Positions 40,675 to 48,910 of a DNA stretch of 64,000 nt are shown piece by piece (positions within the stretch are counted from its first letter, which is position 1; every line of letters starts with the position of its first letter). The translations under genes and the position numbers were made by a program. The stretch comes from CALEMW01 sp964343835 (GTDB lineage: Bacteria > Krumholzibacteriota > Krumholzibacteriia > LZORAL124-64-63), in contig CAYFKR010000003.1 in assembly GCA_964343835.1 (NCBI GenBank), positions 1 to 64,000 on the forward strand, read 5' to 3'. Below the pieces are notes generated by a model. The model was not told the DNA's origin. It saw only the letters and a list, made by a program, of their open reading frames with translations, and ran no database searches.

Positions 40675-41435
40675 CGCGCGATCCTCCCCACGGGCAGGGG
40701 CAGCACCTCGACGGGGCGCAGGCGGGCGGCCATGTCCATGGCCATGGAGATGTCGCGACGGTGGCGGTCGTCGAGTTCGATCCAGGCGCGGGACGCCGGG
40801 TCCCAGGCCCCCACGCGGCCGCCGTCGGGGGTGCGCCAGAACAGGCAGGTGCGGCCCACGCGGAGCATGTCCACGGTGAGGGTCTCGCCGGCCACCTCGA
40901 TGCGCTGGTCGCCGGTCTCCACGCTGCCCCCGTACGACGCCTCCACCTGGAGGGCCTCGAGGAGCAGGCGCAGCTTCTCGGCCGGGGCGGTGTCGGGGCG
41001 GGCCAGGTCGCGGTCGAGGGCGGTCAGGCGGCGCGAGCGCTCGTCGGGCAGGAAGGGCAGGTCGGCGGCCACGGCGCGCTCCAGTCGGCCCAGCACCGTG
41101 AGCAGGGAATCCTGGAGGCCGGCCTCGAGGCGGCGAGCCTCGTCCATGCGGCGGGTCAGCTCGTCCACGCGGTCCTGCAGGGCGGTGGTCCGCGACCCCT
41201 CCAGCTCGGCGCGCTCGGCGAGCCAGGCGGTCTCGTGGCGCAGGGCGCGCCAGCGGGCGGTCAGGTCGTCGCGCTCGGCGGCCCAGGCGTCCTGGTCGGC
41301 CTGGGTGCCGCGGCGGACATCCATGGCCTCGGAGGCGGCGTCGGCCAGGGTGGCGTCCTGACCGCCCGACGGGAGGGCGACGAACAGGGCCAGCCCCAGG
41401 GTGGCCAGCGGAATCGGAATGGTCCGGCGGTCCAT
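40671..41435 (-). CDS. DUF3450 periplasmic coiled-coil protein
   Basis: 254 residues with signal peptide (cleavage near SGGQ). A long helical coiled coil (for example RTTALQDRVDELTRRMDEAR) is followed by a small globular end containing LLLEALQVEASYGGSVETGD and RVGRTCLFWRTPDGGRVGAW. The second part is the DUF3450 signature (hydrophobic pair, then G-R-x-x-x-F/L-x-x-x-x-D/G-G). The family is nearly always next to ttpC in TonB2 loci and is presumed to belong to that complex. Start supported by AAGGACGCC upstream; overlaps ttpC by four bases. Confidence 0.88.
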   Translation of the reverse strand: MDRRTIPIPLATLGLALFVALPSGGQDATLADAASEAMDVRRGTQADQDAWAAERDDLTARWRALRHETAWLAERAELEGSRTTALQDRVDELTRRMDEARRLEAGLQDSLLTVLGRLERAVAADLPFLPDERSRRLTALDRDLARPDTAPAEKLRLLLEALQVEASYGGSVETGDQRIEVAGETLTVDMLRVGRTCLFWRTPDGGRVGAWDPASRAWIELDDRHRRDISMAMDMAARLRPVEVLPLPVGRIAR

Positions 41436-41454
41436 GGCGTCCTTCCGGGTTCGG

Positions 41455-41952
41455 TCAGTCGTCGGCTTCGTCGCGGGGCGTGATCAGCTCGCAGGCGTTG
41501 CACTGCTCGGAGGGCTTGGCCTGGCAGAAATAGCCGAACCCCTCCACCCAGTCGGCGGCGCCGCGGGGGCAGCGGTCGGTGTAGTCGATGAAGCCCACCA
41601 GGCGGTCCAGGATGATGCGGGGCATGTCGTGCTCCATGCGGCAGGCGGCGTCCTCGGCCACGGTCTCGTCCACGTGGAGGATGCGCACGAAGAAGTCGCG
41701 CAGGGCCTTGTGGCGGCGGATGACGTCGAGGGCGCGGGATTCCCCGTCGGGGGTGAGGGTCACCACGCCGTAGGGCTCGTAGTTGATCAACTGCTTTTCC
41801 GACAGGATCTTGAGGGCTTGCGTCACGGACGAGCTGTTCACGCCGAGGCGCTGGACCAGGTCCTTGGACCGGGCCACGAGCTTGTCCTCGATCACGTGGT
41901 AGATGGCCTCCAGGTAGTCTTCCTGGCTGGCGCTGAGGTCGGAGCGGACCAT
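41455..41952 (-). CDS. DtxR/MntR-family metal-dependent regulator
   Basis: 165 residues. N-terminal winged helix: SASQEDYLEAIYHVIEDK then SKDLVQRLGVNSSSVTQALK, the recognition helix of DtxR/MntR/IdeR proteins. Dimerisation and metal-binding region with HDMPRIILDRL (usual H-x-x-E/S... of the family) and a Cys-containing tail (YFCQAKPSEQCNACEL) that could add ligands. It is the first gene of the TonB operon (20 bp before DUF3450), so it probably represses its own iron- or manganese-uptake operon when metal is replete. No SLC or ABC metal importer is nearby. Confidence 0.9.
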   Translation of the reverse strand: MVRSDLSASQEDYLEAIYHVIEDKLVARSKDLVQRLGVNSSSVTQALKILSEKQLINYEPYGVVTLTPDGESRALDVIRRHKALRDFFVRILHVDETVAEDAACRMEHDMPRIILDRLVGFIDYTDRCPRGAADWVEGFGYFCQAKPSEQCNACELITPRDEADD

Positions 41953-42034
41953 GGGATCATCCCTTCCCGGGGCGGGACCTGACGAAAAATGTTAGTCGGG
42001 ACACGAATTTGTCACGGTCCGGGGGGAAAGTCAA

Positions 42035-42069
42035 CACGGCGCCGTCCCGGGGTCGGGAGCGGCGCCGTG
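42035..42069 (-). terminator. Rho-independent terminator after the lipoprotein gene
   Basis: Arms 42035-42044 and 42060-42069 pair perfectly, with an inner tcccg/cggga extension. On the minus strand the stem is followed by TTGACTTTCC. It ends the transcript of the lipoprotein and pepF genes and lies beside the start region of the DtxR operon. Confidence 0.7.
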
Positions 42070-42094
42070 GGCGTCGAGGCGAAGTCGGCGGGGA

Positions 42095-42721
42095 TCAGCC
42101 CGTCAGCACGACCGATTCGAAGAAGGCGCTGATCTCGGGGTCCCCGTACAGGCGGTCGTCGATGTCCCAGGCCATGATCATCAGCACGTGCCCGTCGATG
42201 ATGAACCCCTCCATCCAGACCTGGCGGGGGCCGGCGGCCTCGCCGCAGACGGCGCGCACGCCGGTCACGCCGTGGCGCTCGATGGGGCCCTGGCGACGGA
42301 TCTCCAGCCCGAGGCCGGCGATGACCTCGCCGAAGGTGCGGGTCACGTCGGCGGGCGTGGGCACGCCGCCGTCGGTGAGCTCGTTGTAGACGGTCACCTT
42401 GCAGCCGCGATCGGCGTCGCCCGACCGCTCGCAGGTGACCTCCACCAGGGCGAAGCTGCCCGGGAAGCGCTTGGACGGCACGGTTCGCGTCCGCTTGCGG
42501 GCGCAGCCCGAGGGCCAGACGGCCTCGAACCGACCGTCGCCGGAGGCGGCGTGGTGCGCCTCCACCTGGTCGACGGCCTCCTGGGTCGGCGCCGGGGCCT
42601 GGCCGGCATCGCCGACGTCTCCGGACTCCACGGCGGTGTCGGCCGCCGGTTCGTCCGAACCGCCGCAACCGACGGCGAACAGGGCGATGGCGATCAGGAC
42701 GAGCATCAAGCGGCTGGTCAT
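42095..42721 (-). CDS. Lipoprotein of unknown function
   Basis: 208 residues from the ATG at 42721, which overlaps the pepF stop by four bases. Lipobox AVGC. A low-complexity acidic spacer (residues 21-50) is followed by a compact domain with one SGCARKRTRTV element, several Cys, a VEVTCERS strand and RGCKVTVYNELTD. The end has FIIDGHVLMIMAWDIDD. No family recognised. Coupled to the oligopeptidase gene, so perhaps a periplasmic protein expressed with it. Confidence 0.7.
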   Translation of the reverse strand: MTSRLMLVLIAIALFAVGCGGSDEPAADTAVESGDVGDAGQAPAPTQEAVDQVEAHHAASGDGRFEAVWPSGCARKRTRTVPSKRFPGSFALVEVTCERSGDADRGCKVTVYNELTDGGVPTPADVTRTFGEVIAGLGLEIRRQGPIERHGVTGVRAVCGEAAGPRQVWMEGFIIDGHVLMIMAWDIDDRLYGDPEISAFFESVVLTG

Positions 42722-44538
42722 CGGGCGACCTCCTGCAACAGGGACTCCATCTCGTCCATGGACGAGACGAACAGGTGGACCACGTCCTCCACGGGACCGG
42801 AGGACGTCATGTCGACGCCGGCGCGGGCCAGGGTCTCCACGGGGTAGCGGCTGTCGCCTGAGCCCAGGAACCCGAGGTAGTCCTGGCGCTCGGCGTCGCC
42901 CCCCTCCAGCACGCGACGGGCGAGGGCGGCCGACGCCGCGAACGCCGTGGCGTACTGGTACACGTAGTAATTGTAGTAGAAGTGCGGGATGCGGCACCAG
43001 GTGCGGGGGCTGCGCTCCTCGTCGAAGGCCACGGTCGGACCCCAGTAGCGCTGCAGGATCTCCAGGTACACGGCATCGAGGGTCTCGGCGGTGAGGGTCT
43101 CGCCCGCCTCTCCCTTCAGGTGCATGGCGTGCTCCATCTCCGCGAACATGGTCTGGCGGAAGACGGTGCTGTTGATCTGGTCCAGCAGCACGTCCAGCAG
43201 GTACAGGCGTCGCGCCGGATCCTCCGCGGCGTCGATGAGCCGGCGCATCAGCAGCATCTCGTTGAACGTCGACGCGACCTCGGCCGTGAAGATGGGATAG
43301 TCCGCGTACACGAACGGCTGCGTGCGGCACGTGTGCCACGAGTGCATGGAGTGGCCCATCTCGTGGGCCAGGGTGAAGGTGTCGCGCAGCTGGCCGCTCC
43401 AGTTGAGCAGGATGTACGGGTCGGTGCCGTAGCAGCCGCTGGAATAGGCGCCGCCGCGTTTGCCGGCGTTCTCGTGGACGTCGATCCAGCGGTCGGCCAG
43501 ACCCTGGCGCACGGCGCCGACGTACTCGTCGCCGAGGGGTACGAGGGACGCGATCATCTCCTCGCAGGCCTCGTCGTAGGTGAACGAGAACTCGCCTTCG
43601 GGGAACAGGGGCGCGTAGAGATCGTGCTCGCCGGGGGGCGACACCTCCAGCACCCGGGCGCGCAGCTCCGTGTAGCGGTGGATGTGGTGCGCGTTGTCGT
43701 TGACCGAGGCGATCAGGCGGTGGAACACGTCGGTGGGCACGTTGGCGTTGTGGAGGGCGGCCTCAAGGCACCCGGCGTGGTTCCGGGAGCGGGCGTAGAA
43801 CACGTGGTTCTTGATGTTGGCGTCCATGTTGGCGGCCAACGTGTTGATCACGCCGCCGTAGGCGTCCATGAAGCCCTCGAAGGCCGCCTTGCGGACCCCC
43901 CGGTCACGACTGCGGACCAGACGCGAGTAGCGGGCCTTGGTGAGCTCCACCTCGGCGCCGCTCTCGTCGCGGACCGAGGGGAACGACAGGTCGGCGTTGT
44001 CCAGGGCGTTGAAGACCGAGCCGGCGCCGCGGGTCACGTTGCCGGCCGACGCCAACAGGGCCTCCTGCTCGGCGGGCAGCACGTGGGGGCGGCCGCGGCG
44101 GATGTCGTGGAGGAAGTGCTCGTAGAGGCGGAGGTCCGGGTCCTCGTCCAGGAACCCGTCCAGCACGGCGTCGTCCAGGGCCAGCACCTCGGGCTCGAAC
44201 CAGCTGGTGGCCTCGTTGTAGCCCACCGCCAGGGTGCCGGCGCGGCCGTCGCGGGCCAGATGGTCCCCCACGCGGGTGTCCTCGTCGCTGCGCATGGAGG
44301 CGTAGACCACCACCCGGTCCAGGATCTTGCGGACCTCGAACAGCGTCTCCACCACGGAGCGGAAATCGGCGGCCGAGCGACTCATGCGGCCGGACAGACC
44401 GGACAGGCGCTCGAGGCCTTCGGCGACGCGGGCGGCGTCGGCGTCCCAGGCGTCCCAGTCGGGATAGACGCGGCTCAGGTCCCACGTCAGGTGATCGGGA
44501 ATCTCGTGCCGTTCACGCACGGCGGAATGGTCGGTCAT
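42718..44538 (-). CDS. pepF: Oligoendopeptidase F (M3 metallopeptidase)
   Basis: 606 residues, the usual length. The zinc motif is HEMGH at 392-396 within FTLAHEMGHSMHSWH, with the more distal Glu in the following VASTFNEML stretch (F-N-E-x-L). LDRVVVYASMRSDEDTR and YDEACEEMIASL are typical of PepF. Hydrolyses peptides of about 7-17 residues in the cytoplasm. Start has GGAGGCCCC upstream. Followed by the lipoprotein gene with a 4-bp overlap. Confidence 0.95.
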   Translation of the reverse strand: MTDHSAVRERHEIPDHLTWDLSRVYPDWDAWDADAARVAEGLERLSGLSGRMSRSAADFRSVVETLFEVRKILDRVVVYASMRSDEDTRVGDHLARDGRAGTLAVGYNEATSWFEPEVLALDDAVLDGFLDEDPDLRLYEHFLHDIRRGRPHVLPAEQEALLASAGNVTRGAGSVFNALDNADLSFPSVRDESGAEVELTKARYSRLVRSRDRGVRKAAFEGFMDAYGGVINTLAANMDANIKNHVFYARSRNHAGCLEAALHNANVPTDVFHRLIASVNDNAHHIHRYTELRARVLEVSPPGEHDLYAPLFPEGEFSFTYDEACEEMIASLVPLGDEYVGAVRQGLADRWIDVHENAGKRGGAYSSGCYGTDPYILLNWSGQLRDTFTLAHEMGHSMHSWHTCRTQPFVYADYPIFTAEVASTFNEMLLMRRLIDAAEDPARRLYLLDVLLDQINSTVFRQTMFAEMEHAMHLKGEAGETLTAETLDAVYLEILQRYWGPTVAFDEERSPRTWCRIPHFYYNYYVYQYATAFAASAALARRVLEGGDAERQDYLGFLGSGDSRYPVETLARAGVDMTSSGPVEDVVHLFVSSMDEMESLLQEVAR

Positions 44539-44659
44539 GGGGCCTCCGGCTGGAATGGGCGACGCGGGCGCGCGGGCGCGGCGCGGCGCGGATCCGGGTC
44601 AGGATAACGATCGTGATGGAGTCCGTCCACCGGACTGTGACGACGGGGACGGCCGGGGA

Positions 44660-45637
44660 TCAGTTGAACACCAGGGTCTCGTCGTAGATCTCGATGCGGT
44701 TCTTGCCGTGACGCTTGGCCGCATAGAGGGCCTGGTCCGCCGCCTCCAGGAGTTCCACGGCGCCCATGCCGTTGCGGTAGGTCACCAGACCGCCGCTCAG
44801 GGTCAACGACGCCAGGGTCGCCGGCATGTTCGCCGGACCGCCGATGTCGAACACCAGGTCGGCGAAGCCGCTGCGGATGCGGTCGGCCACGACCCGCGCG
44901 CCCTCGTTGTCGGCGTCGGGCAGGATCACCAGGAACTCCTCGCCGCCGTAACGGAAGGCCTGGTCGTAGTCGCGCAGGCAGGATTTCAGGTGACGGCCCA
45001 GACGGCTCAGCACCTTGTCGCCCTCCAGGTGGCCGTAGGTGTCGTTGAAGATCTTGAAGTTGTCCAGGTCGATCATCAGCACCGACAGGCTGCGGCGGCG
45101 GTTGTGGCAGCGCTCCACCTCGCGCACGATGCAGTCGTTGAGGTGGGTGCGGTTGAACAGGCCGGTGAGGCTGTCGGTGACCATGCGCTCGCGGATGGTC
45201 ATGTTCTCGATGTCCATGTCCTGCAGCGACGACGCCAGTTCGCGGGTCAGGGTCACGGCGTCGTGCAGCGCGTCGTCCTTCTGGGACAGGATGTGCACCA
45301 TGTTGTTGAACGCCTCGCCCAGCTCCTCCACCACCGACGGGCAGGCGTCCTTGTAGACCGGACAGCGCACGCAGGATTCGCGGGGTCGCAGGGCCTCGCC
45401 GTTGAACTGATCCACCAGGGAGACCTCGTCCAGGTAGCCGGGCTTCTCGGGCTTCTCGTTCATGTGGAGGCAGCGGCACGGCTCATCGTCGATGGCGTCC
45501 CAGCAGGCGCTCAGGTTCGGGTTCCGGTAGAACGCATGCCTGCCGGAGATGACCTCGTCGAACAGGGGCAGGATCTCGTTGCGGATCCTTTCGACGATCT
45601 CATCGTAGGACATGGTCTGGTGGTCGAGGTTCGACAT
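44660..45637 (-). CDS. Diguanylate cyclase with cysteine-rich N-terminal region
   Basis: 325 residues from the ATG at 45637 (GGAGGAGCC upstream). The C-terminal GGDEF domain has the active GGEEF (231-235), an intact RDYD inhibitory site five residues before it (222-225), and LMIDLDNFKIFNDTYGHLEG at 187-206 for metal and substrate. The N-terminal 120 residues include Cys45, 54, 56, 89, 92 and 99 (C-x8-C-x-C and C-x2-C-x6-C), which suggests a Zn site or Fe-S cluster and so a redox or metal sensor. No membrane segment, so it is cytosolic. Makes c-di-GMP. Confidence 0.93.
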   Translation of the reverse strand: MSNLDHQTMSYDEIVERIRNEILPLFDEVISGRHAFYRNPNLSACWDAIDDEPCRCLHMNEKPEKPGYLDEVSLVDQFNGEALRPRESCVRCPVYKDACPSVVEELGEAFNNMVHILSQKDDALHDAVTLTRELASSLQDMDIENMTIRERMVTDSLTGLFNRTHLNDCIVREVERCHNRRRSLSVLMIDLDNFKIFNDTYGHLEGDKVLSRLGRHLKSCLRDYDQAFRYGGEEFLVILPDADNEGARVVADRIRSGFADLVFDIGGPANMPATLASLTLSGGLVTYRNGMGAVELLEAADQALYAAKRHGKNRIEIYDETLVFN

Positions 45638-45766
45638 GGCTCCTCCGGGGGCGGCCGTCTTGACGCCGGCGACGCCCATCAGCATCATGGGGACGTACCT
45701 GTTGATCATGATGATCGGCAATCAGGGCAGGGACTTGACGCTTTTCACCGATGTGAAGGGGACGGC

Positions 45767-46567
45767 ATGGGACTGTTGGGAGCACTGTTCGGAGGCACCG
45801 TGGGGTTCATGCTGGGCGGTCCCCTCGGAGCGATGATCGGCGGCGCCATCGGCGCCCAGAGCAGCGGCGGCGCGACCGTGGGCGGCGGCGCCCGTCGCAT
45901 GGCCGGGGCCGGATCGGCCCAGAACGCCCAGTCCGCCTTCCTGGTGGCCGTGATCAGCCTGGCCGCCAAGGTCTGCAAGGCCGACGGCCACGTGTGCGAG
46001 GCCGAGGTCCGCGCCTTCGACGCCTTCCTCCGCGACAACCTGCGCATGCCCGCCGACGAGCGCCGCTTCGCCGCGAAGATCTTCAACGAGGCCCGTGACA
46101 GCCACGTACCCGCCGAGGACTTCGCCCGCCAGGTGCGCACCCTGCTGGGCGGCCACCCCGACCGGCTGCGCGACATCGTGACGGTGCTGCTGCAGATCGC
46201 CCACGCCGACGGCTCGCTCCACGCCGCCGAGGACCGCCTGATCGCGTCCATCGCCCGAGAGATGGGCCTGACCGATCACGACTACCAGCAGTGCAAGGCG
46301 TTCTTCGGGGGCGCCGGCGGCAGTCGCGGCGCCTCGGGCCGCCCCGCGTCGGCCGGCGCCGCCACCACGGACTACGAGGTCCTGGGCCTGACTCCGGCCG
46401 CCACCGAAGACGAGATCAAGAAGGCCTACCGCGGCATCGCCCGCGAATACCACCCCGACGTGCTGCAGAGCAAGGGCCTGCCCGAGGACTTCATGAACTT
46501 CGCCAAGGAGAAGCTGCAGAAGGTCAACGAGTCCTACGACAGGATCAAGAAGGAGCGGGGCTTCTAG
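45767..46567 (+). CDS. TerB- and DnaJ-domain protein (DjlA-like)
   Basis: 266 residues. N-terminal Gly-rich hydrophobic segment (LLGALFGGTVGFMLGGPLG, 3-21) that may anchor it. TerB-like helical domain at about 55-175 (for example AAKVCKADGHVCEAEVRAFD and AHADGSLHAAEDRLIA, both with D-G acidic turns). C-terminal J domain at about 200-266 with the HPD motif in REYHPDVLQ. This is the layout of DjlA, a co-chaperone of DnaK. The next gene (mutM) starts on its stop codon. Confidence 0.9.
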   Translation: MGLLGALFGGTVGFMLGGPLGAMIGGAIGAQSSGGATVGGGARRMAGAGSAQNAQSAFLVAVISLAAKVCKADGHVCEAEVRAFDAFLRDNLRMPADERRFAAKIFNEARDSHVPAEDFARQVRTLLGGHPDRLRDIVTVLLQIAHADGSLHAAEDRLIASIAREMGLTDHDYQQCKAFFGGAGGSRGASGRPASAGAATTDYEVLGLTPAATEDEIKKAYRGIAREYHPDVLQSKGLPEDFMNFAKEKLQKVNESYDRIKKERGF

Positions 46568-47385
46568 TGCCGGAACTGCCCGAGGTCGAGAATGTCGCCC
46601 GCGCCCTGCGCGCCGGGCTGGAGGGTCGCCGCTGCACCGGCCTGAAGGTGCGGTACGCGGGCGTGCTGGAGCCGTCGTCGCGGGCGGTGCGCCGGGCCGC
46701 CGTCGGCCGCGTGCTCGACCGGGTCCACCGCCGCGGCAAGTACCTGGTGATCACCTTCGCCGACGACGCCGGCTCCGAGTCCCACCTCATGCTCCACCTG
46801 CGCATGAGCGGCCAGCTCCTGTTCGCCCCGGACGAAGCCCCCGACAAGCACACCCACCTGGTCTTCGACTTCGAAGGCATCCCCCTCCACTACCGCGACG
46901 TCCGGAAGTTCGGCCGCTGGACCGTGGTGGACCACGGGGAGGAGCCGGCGGCCATGGCCCACGTCGGCCCGGACATGCTGGAGATCCGCTTCAAGGTGTG
47001 GGACGAGCGGGTGCGGAGGCGACGCGCCCCCTGGAAGGCGGTGTTGCTGGACCAGGGCGTGGCGTCGGGCATCGGGAACATCTACGCGGACGAGGCGCTG
47101 TTCAAGGCGGGGGTCCACCCCCTCGCGACGCCGGCGGACACGGACGAGGATGCGCGCCGCGCCGTCTGGAAGGCCGCCAAGGCGGTCATGCGCCTGGCCG
47201 TGAACCACGGCGGTACCACGTTCCTGGACTTCAAGGACTTCCACGGCAAGCCCGGCAACTTCAGGCGGAAGCTGCGGGTGTTCCAGCGGGATTCGGAGCC
47301 GTGCCGGGACTGCGGCGCGGCGATCGAGCGGATCGTGGTGGCCGGCAGGTCGACCCACTTCTGTCCGGAGTGTCAGCGGCGCTAG
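46567..47385 (+). CDS. mutM: Formamidopyrimidine-DNA glycosylase
   Basis: 272 residues, GTG start at 46567 overlapping the upstream stop (TAGTG). Catalytic N-terminus PELPEVE (Pro2 nucleophile, Glu3), helix-two-turn-helix and a C-terminal zinc finger CRDCGAAIERIVVAGRS then HFCPECQ. Removes 8-oxoguanine and formamidopyrimidines and nicks the strand. GNIYADEALF gives the conserved G-N-I-Y-A/V-D-E motif. Converges on the DMT transporter gene with a 4-bp stop overlap. Confidence 0.97.
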   Translation: MPELPEVENVARALRAGLEGRRCTGLKVRYAGVLEPSSRAVRRAAVGRVLDRVHRRGKYLVITFADDAGSESHLMLHLRMSGQLLFAPDEAPDKHTHLVFDFEGIPLHYRDVRKFGRWTVVDHGEEPAAMAHVGPDMLEIRFKVWDERVRRRRAPWKAVLLDQGVASGIGNIYADEALFKAGVHPLATPADTDEDARRAVWKAAKAVMRLAVNHGGTTFLDFKDFHGKPGNFRRKLRVFQRDSEPCRDCGAAIERIVVAGRSTHFCPECQRR

Positions 47386-48272
47386 GGCTTGTTGTTGAAC
47401 ACCCCCGCGATCCCCGCCAACACCAGCGCCGTACCCCCCAGCGTCCAGCCCGTGACGGCCTCCCCCAGGATCATCCATCCCAGGAACACGGCGATAACCG
47501 GGTTGGCGTAGGCGTAGGTCATGGCCACCTGCACGGGCAGCAGCCTGAGGATCGTGATGTACGACGTGAACGCCAGCACCGACCCGAAGAGGGTGAGGTA
47601 GACCCACGCACCCCAGGCCGCGGGCGTGGGCGTGGGCAGGGGTTCGCGCAGGATCAGCATGACGATCAGGAAGGTCGCGCCGCCGAACAGGTGCTGCCAC
47701 CCGCTCACGGATCGGATCCCCAGGTCGGGACGACGGCGCGTGAGCCACACCGACCCGATGGCCCACCACAGCGGCGCGGCGAGCAGCGCCGTCACGGCCC
47801 ACAGGTCGGCCGACGCGCCCTCGCGCAGCACCGGCCACGACAGCACGCCCACCCCCACGAACCCGATCACCAGGGAGCCGGCCAGCTTGAACGACGGCAT
47901 GCGCCGGTCCAGCACGGCTTCGATCAACGCCCCCCAGATGGGCATGACCGCCACCAGCAGCGCCGCCAGTCCCGAGTCGGCCTGCTTCTCGGCCCAGGTC
48001 ACCAGGCCGTTGCCGCCCAGCCACATGAGGGCGCCCGTACCTGCCAGCACCACGGCCTCGGAGGCGGTGGGCCTGATGCGTTCGCGACGCAACGCCGCCC
48101 AGGCCAGCAGCACGATGCTGGCCACCGTCACGCGCATGAAGGCCAGGGTGAAGGGAGGGAACCCGCCGCCCTCGCGGACGGCCACGCGGATGGCGAGGTA
48201 GGTGCTGCCCCAGACGAGGTAGACGACGGCGAGGTGGAAGAGCCCGGAGCGGCTCATGGTCTTGTCCTGCAA
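47382..48272 (-). CDS. EamA/DMT-family permease
   Basis: 296 residues with ten hydrophobic helices in two EamA halves. First half opens FHLAVVYLVWGSTYLAIRVA, second half opens about residue 155 (LWAVTALLAAPLWWAIGSVW); both have the E-E/A-x-x-W-type loop. VAMTYAYANPVIAVFLGWM is the family's late-helix signature (N-P-V-x-A). Exports or imports amino acids or other metabolites; substrate unknown. An ATG five codons in (48257) is an equal candidate start. Confidence 0.9.
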   Translation of the reverse strand: MQDKTMSRSGLFHLAVVYLVWGSTYLAIRVAVREGGGFPPFTLAFMRVTVASIVLLAWAALRRERIRPTASEAVVLAGTGALMWLGGNGLVTWAEKQADSGLAALLVAVMPIWGALIEAVLDRRMPSFKLAGSLVIGFVGVGVLSWPVLREGASADLWAVTALLAAPLWWAIGSVWLTRRRPDLGIRSVSGWQHLFGGATFLIVMLILREPLPTPTPAAWGAWVYLTLFGSVLAFTSYITILRLLPVQVAMTYAYANPVIAVFLGWMILGEAVTGWTLGGTALVLAGIAGVFNNKP

Positions 48273-48315
48273 GAGGGCCTCCAGCGCCGTCGGCGCCGTC
48301 GGGGTGGGGCGGAAC

Positions 48316-48771
48316 TCAGATCTGGTCGGTGAGCTCGAGGCCGACTTCCTCGAGGAACAGCCGTTCGCGATCGTCGAAGCGGGCGGCCTGTTCGGACTCG
48401 ACGTCGAGCATGCCCGCCAGGCGGCCCTGACGGAACAGAGGCAGCACGATCTCGGACTTCACGTCGGGATTGAGGGTCAGGTAGTTGAGCTCCTCGGTCA
48501 CGTCGTCCACCACGATGGTCACCTGGCGTTCGGCCACCTGCCCCGTCACGCCCTTGCCGAAGACGATCTCCGTGTGGGGGTTCTCCTGCCCGGCGAGGGG
48601 GCCGAGCACGAGGTGGTCCGAGTTGTCGGCGTCCACCAGGTAGAAGCCGACCCAGTCGTAGCCGGGGATGCCGTACAGCAGCTGGCAGACCTGGGCCATC
48701 TTGTCCTCCGAACGGGCCGGCGTGGAGCAGATGGCGTGGACTTCCTCGAGGAGCTTCACGTGTTCGGACAT
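48316..48771 (-). CDS. GAF-domain protein related to free Met-R-sulfoxide reductase, Cys lacking
   Basis: 151 residues, one GAF domain: YDWVGFYLVDADNSDHLVLG then GKGVTGQVAERQVTIVVDDV and VLPLFRQGRLAGMLDVESEQAARFDDRE. The pattern matches fRMsr (YebR-type) GAF proteins, but the Cys residues of the reductase (in the G-K-G-V-C-G loop and before it) are replaced (G-K-G-V-T-G), so it should not reduce methionine sulfoxide. May instead bind a ligand as a signalling domain. Confidence 0.8.
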   Translation of the reverse strand: MSEHVKLLEEVHAICSTPARSEDKMAQVCQLLYGIPGYDWVGFYLVDADNSDHLVLGPLAGQENPHTEIVFGKGVTGQVAERQVTIVVDDVTEELNYLTLNPDVKSEIVLPLFRQGRLAGMLDVESEQAARFDDRERLFLEEVGLELTDQI

Positions 48772-48860
48772 CGATGCCTCCGGGCGTGGGGCGGTGGGCT
48801 TCCGACGGCGCCAGTGTAGTGCCTTTCCGGGTTTTCGTCATCAGGGATGCGCATGGAAAA

Positions 48861-48885
48861 GGCCCCCGCCGGGAAGGCGGGGGCC
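48861..48885 (-). terminator. Rho-independent terminator after the sugar transferase gene
   Basis: A perfect 10-bp all-GC stem (48861-48870 with 48876-48885), then TTTT on the minus strand. It lies 25 bases past the stop of the phosphoglycosyl transferase gene. Confidence 0.9.
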
Positions 48886-48910
48886 GGAGGTGGTCGCCTG
48901 TCTCGAAAGT

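Noticed and set aside
45600..45770. Divergent regulatory features between the diguanylate cyclase and DjlA-like genes
   Set aside because: The intergenic stretch shows only weak AT-rich boxes; no promoter or operator could be placed with confidence.
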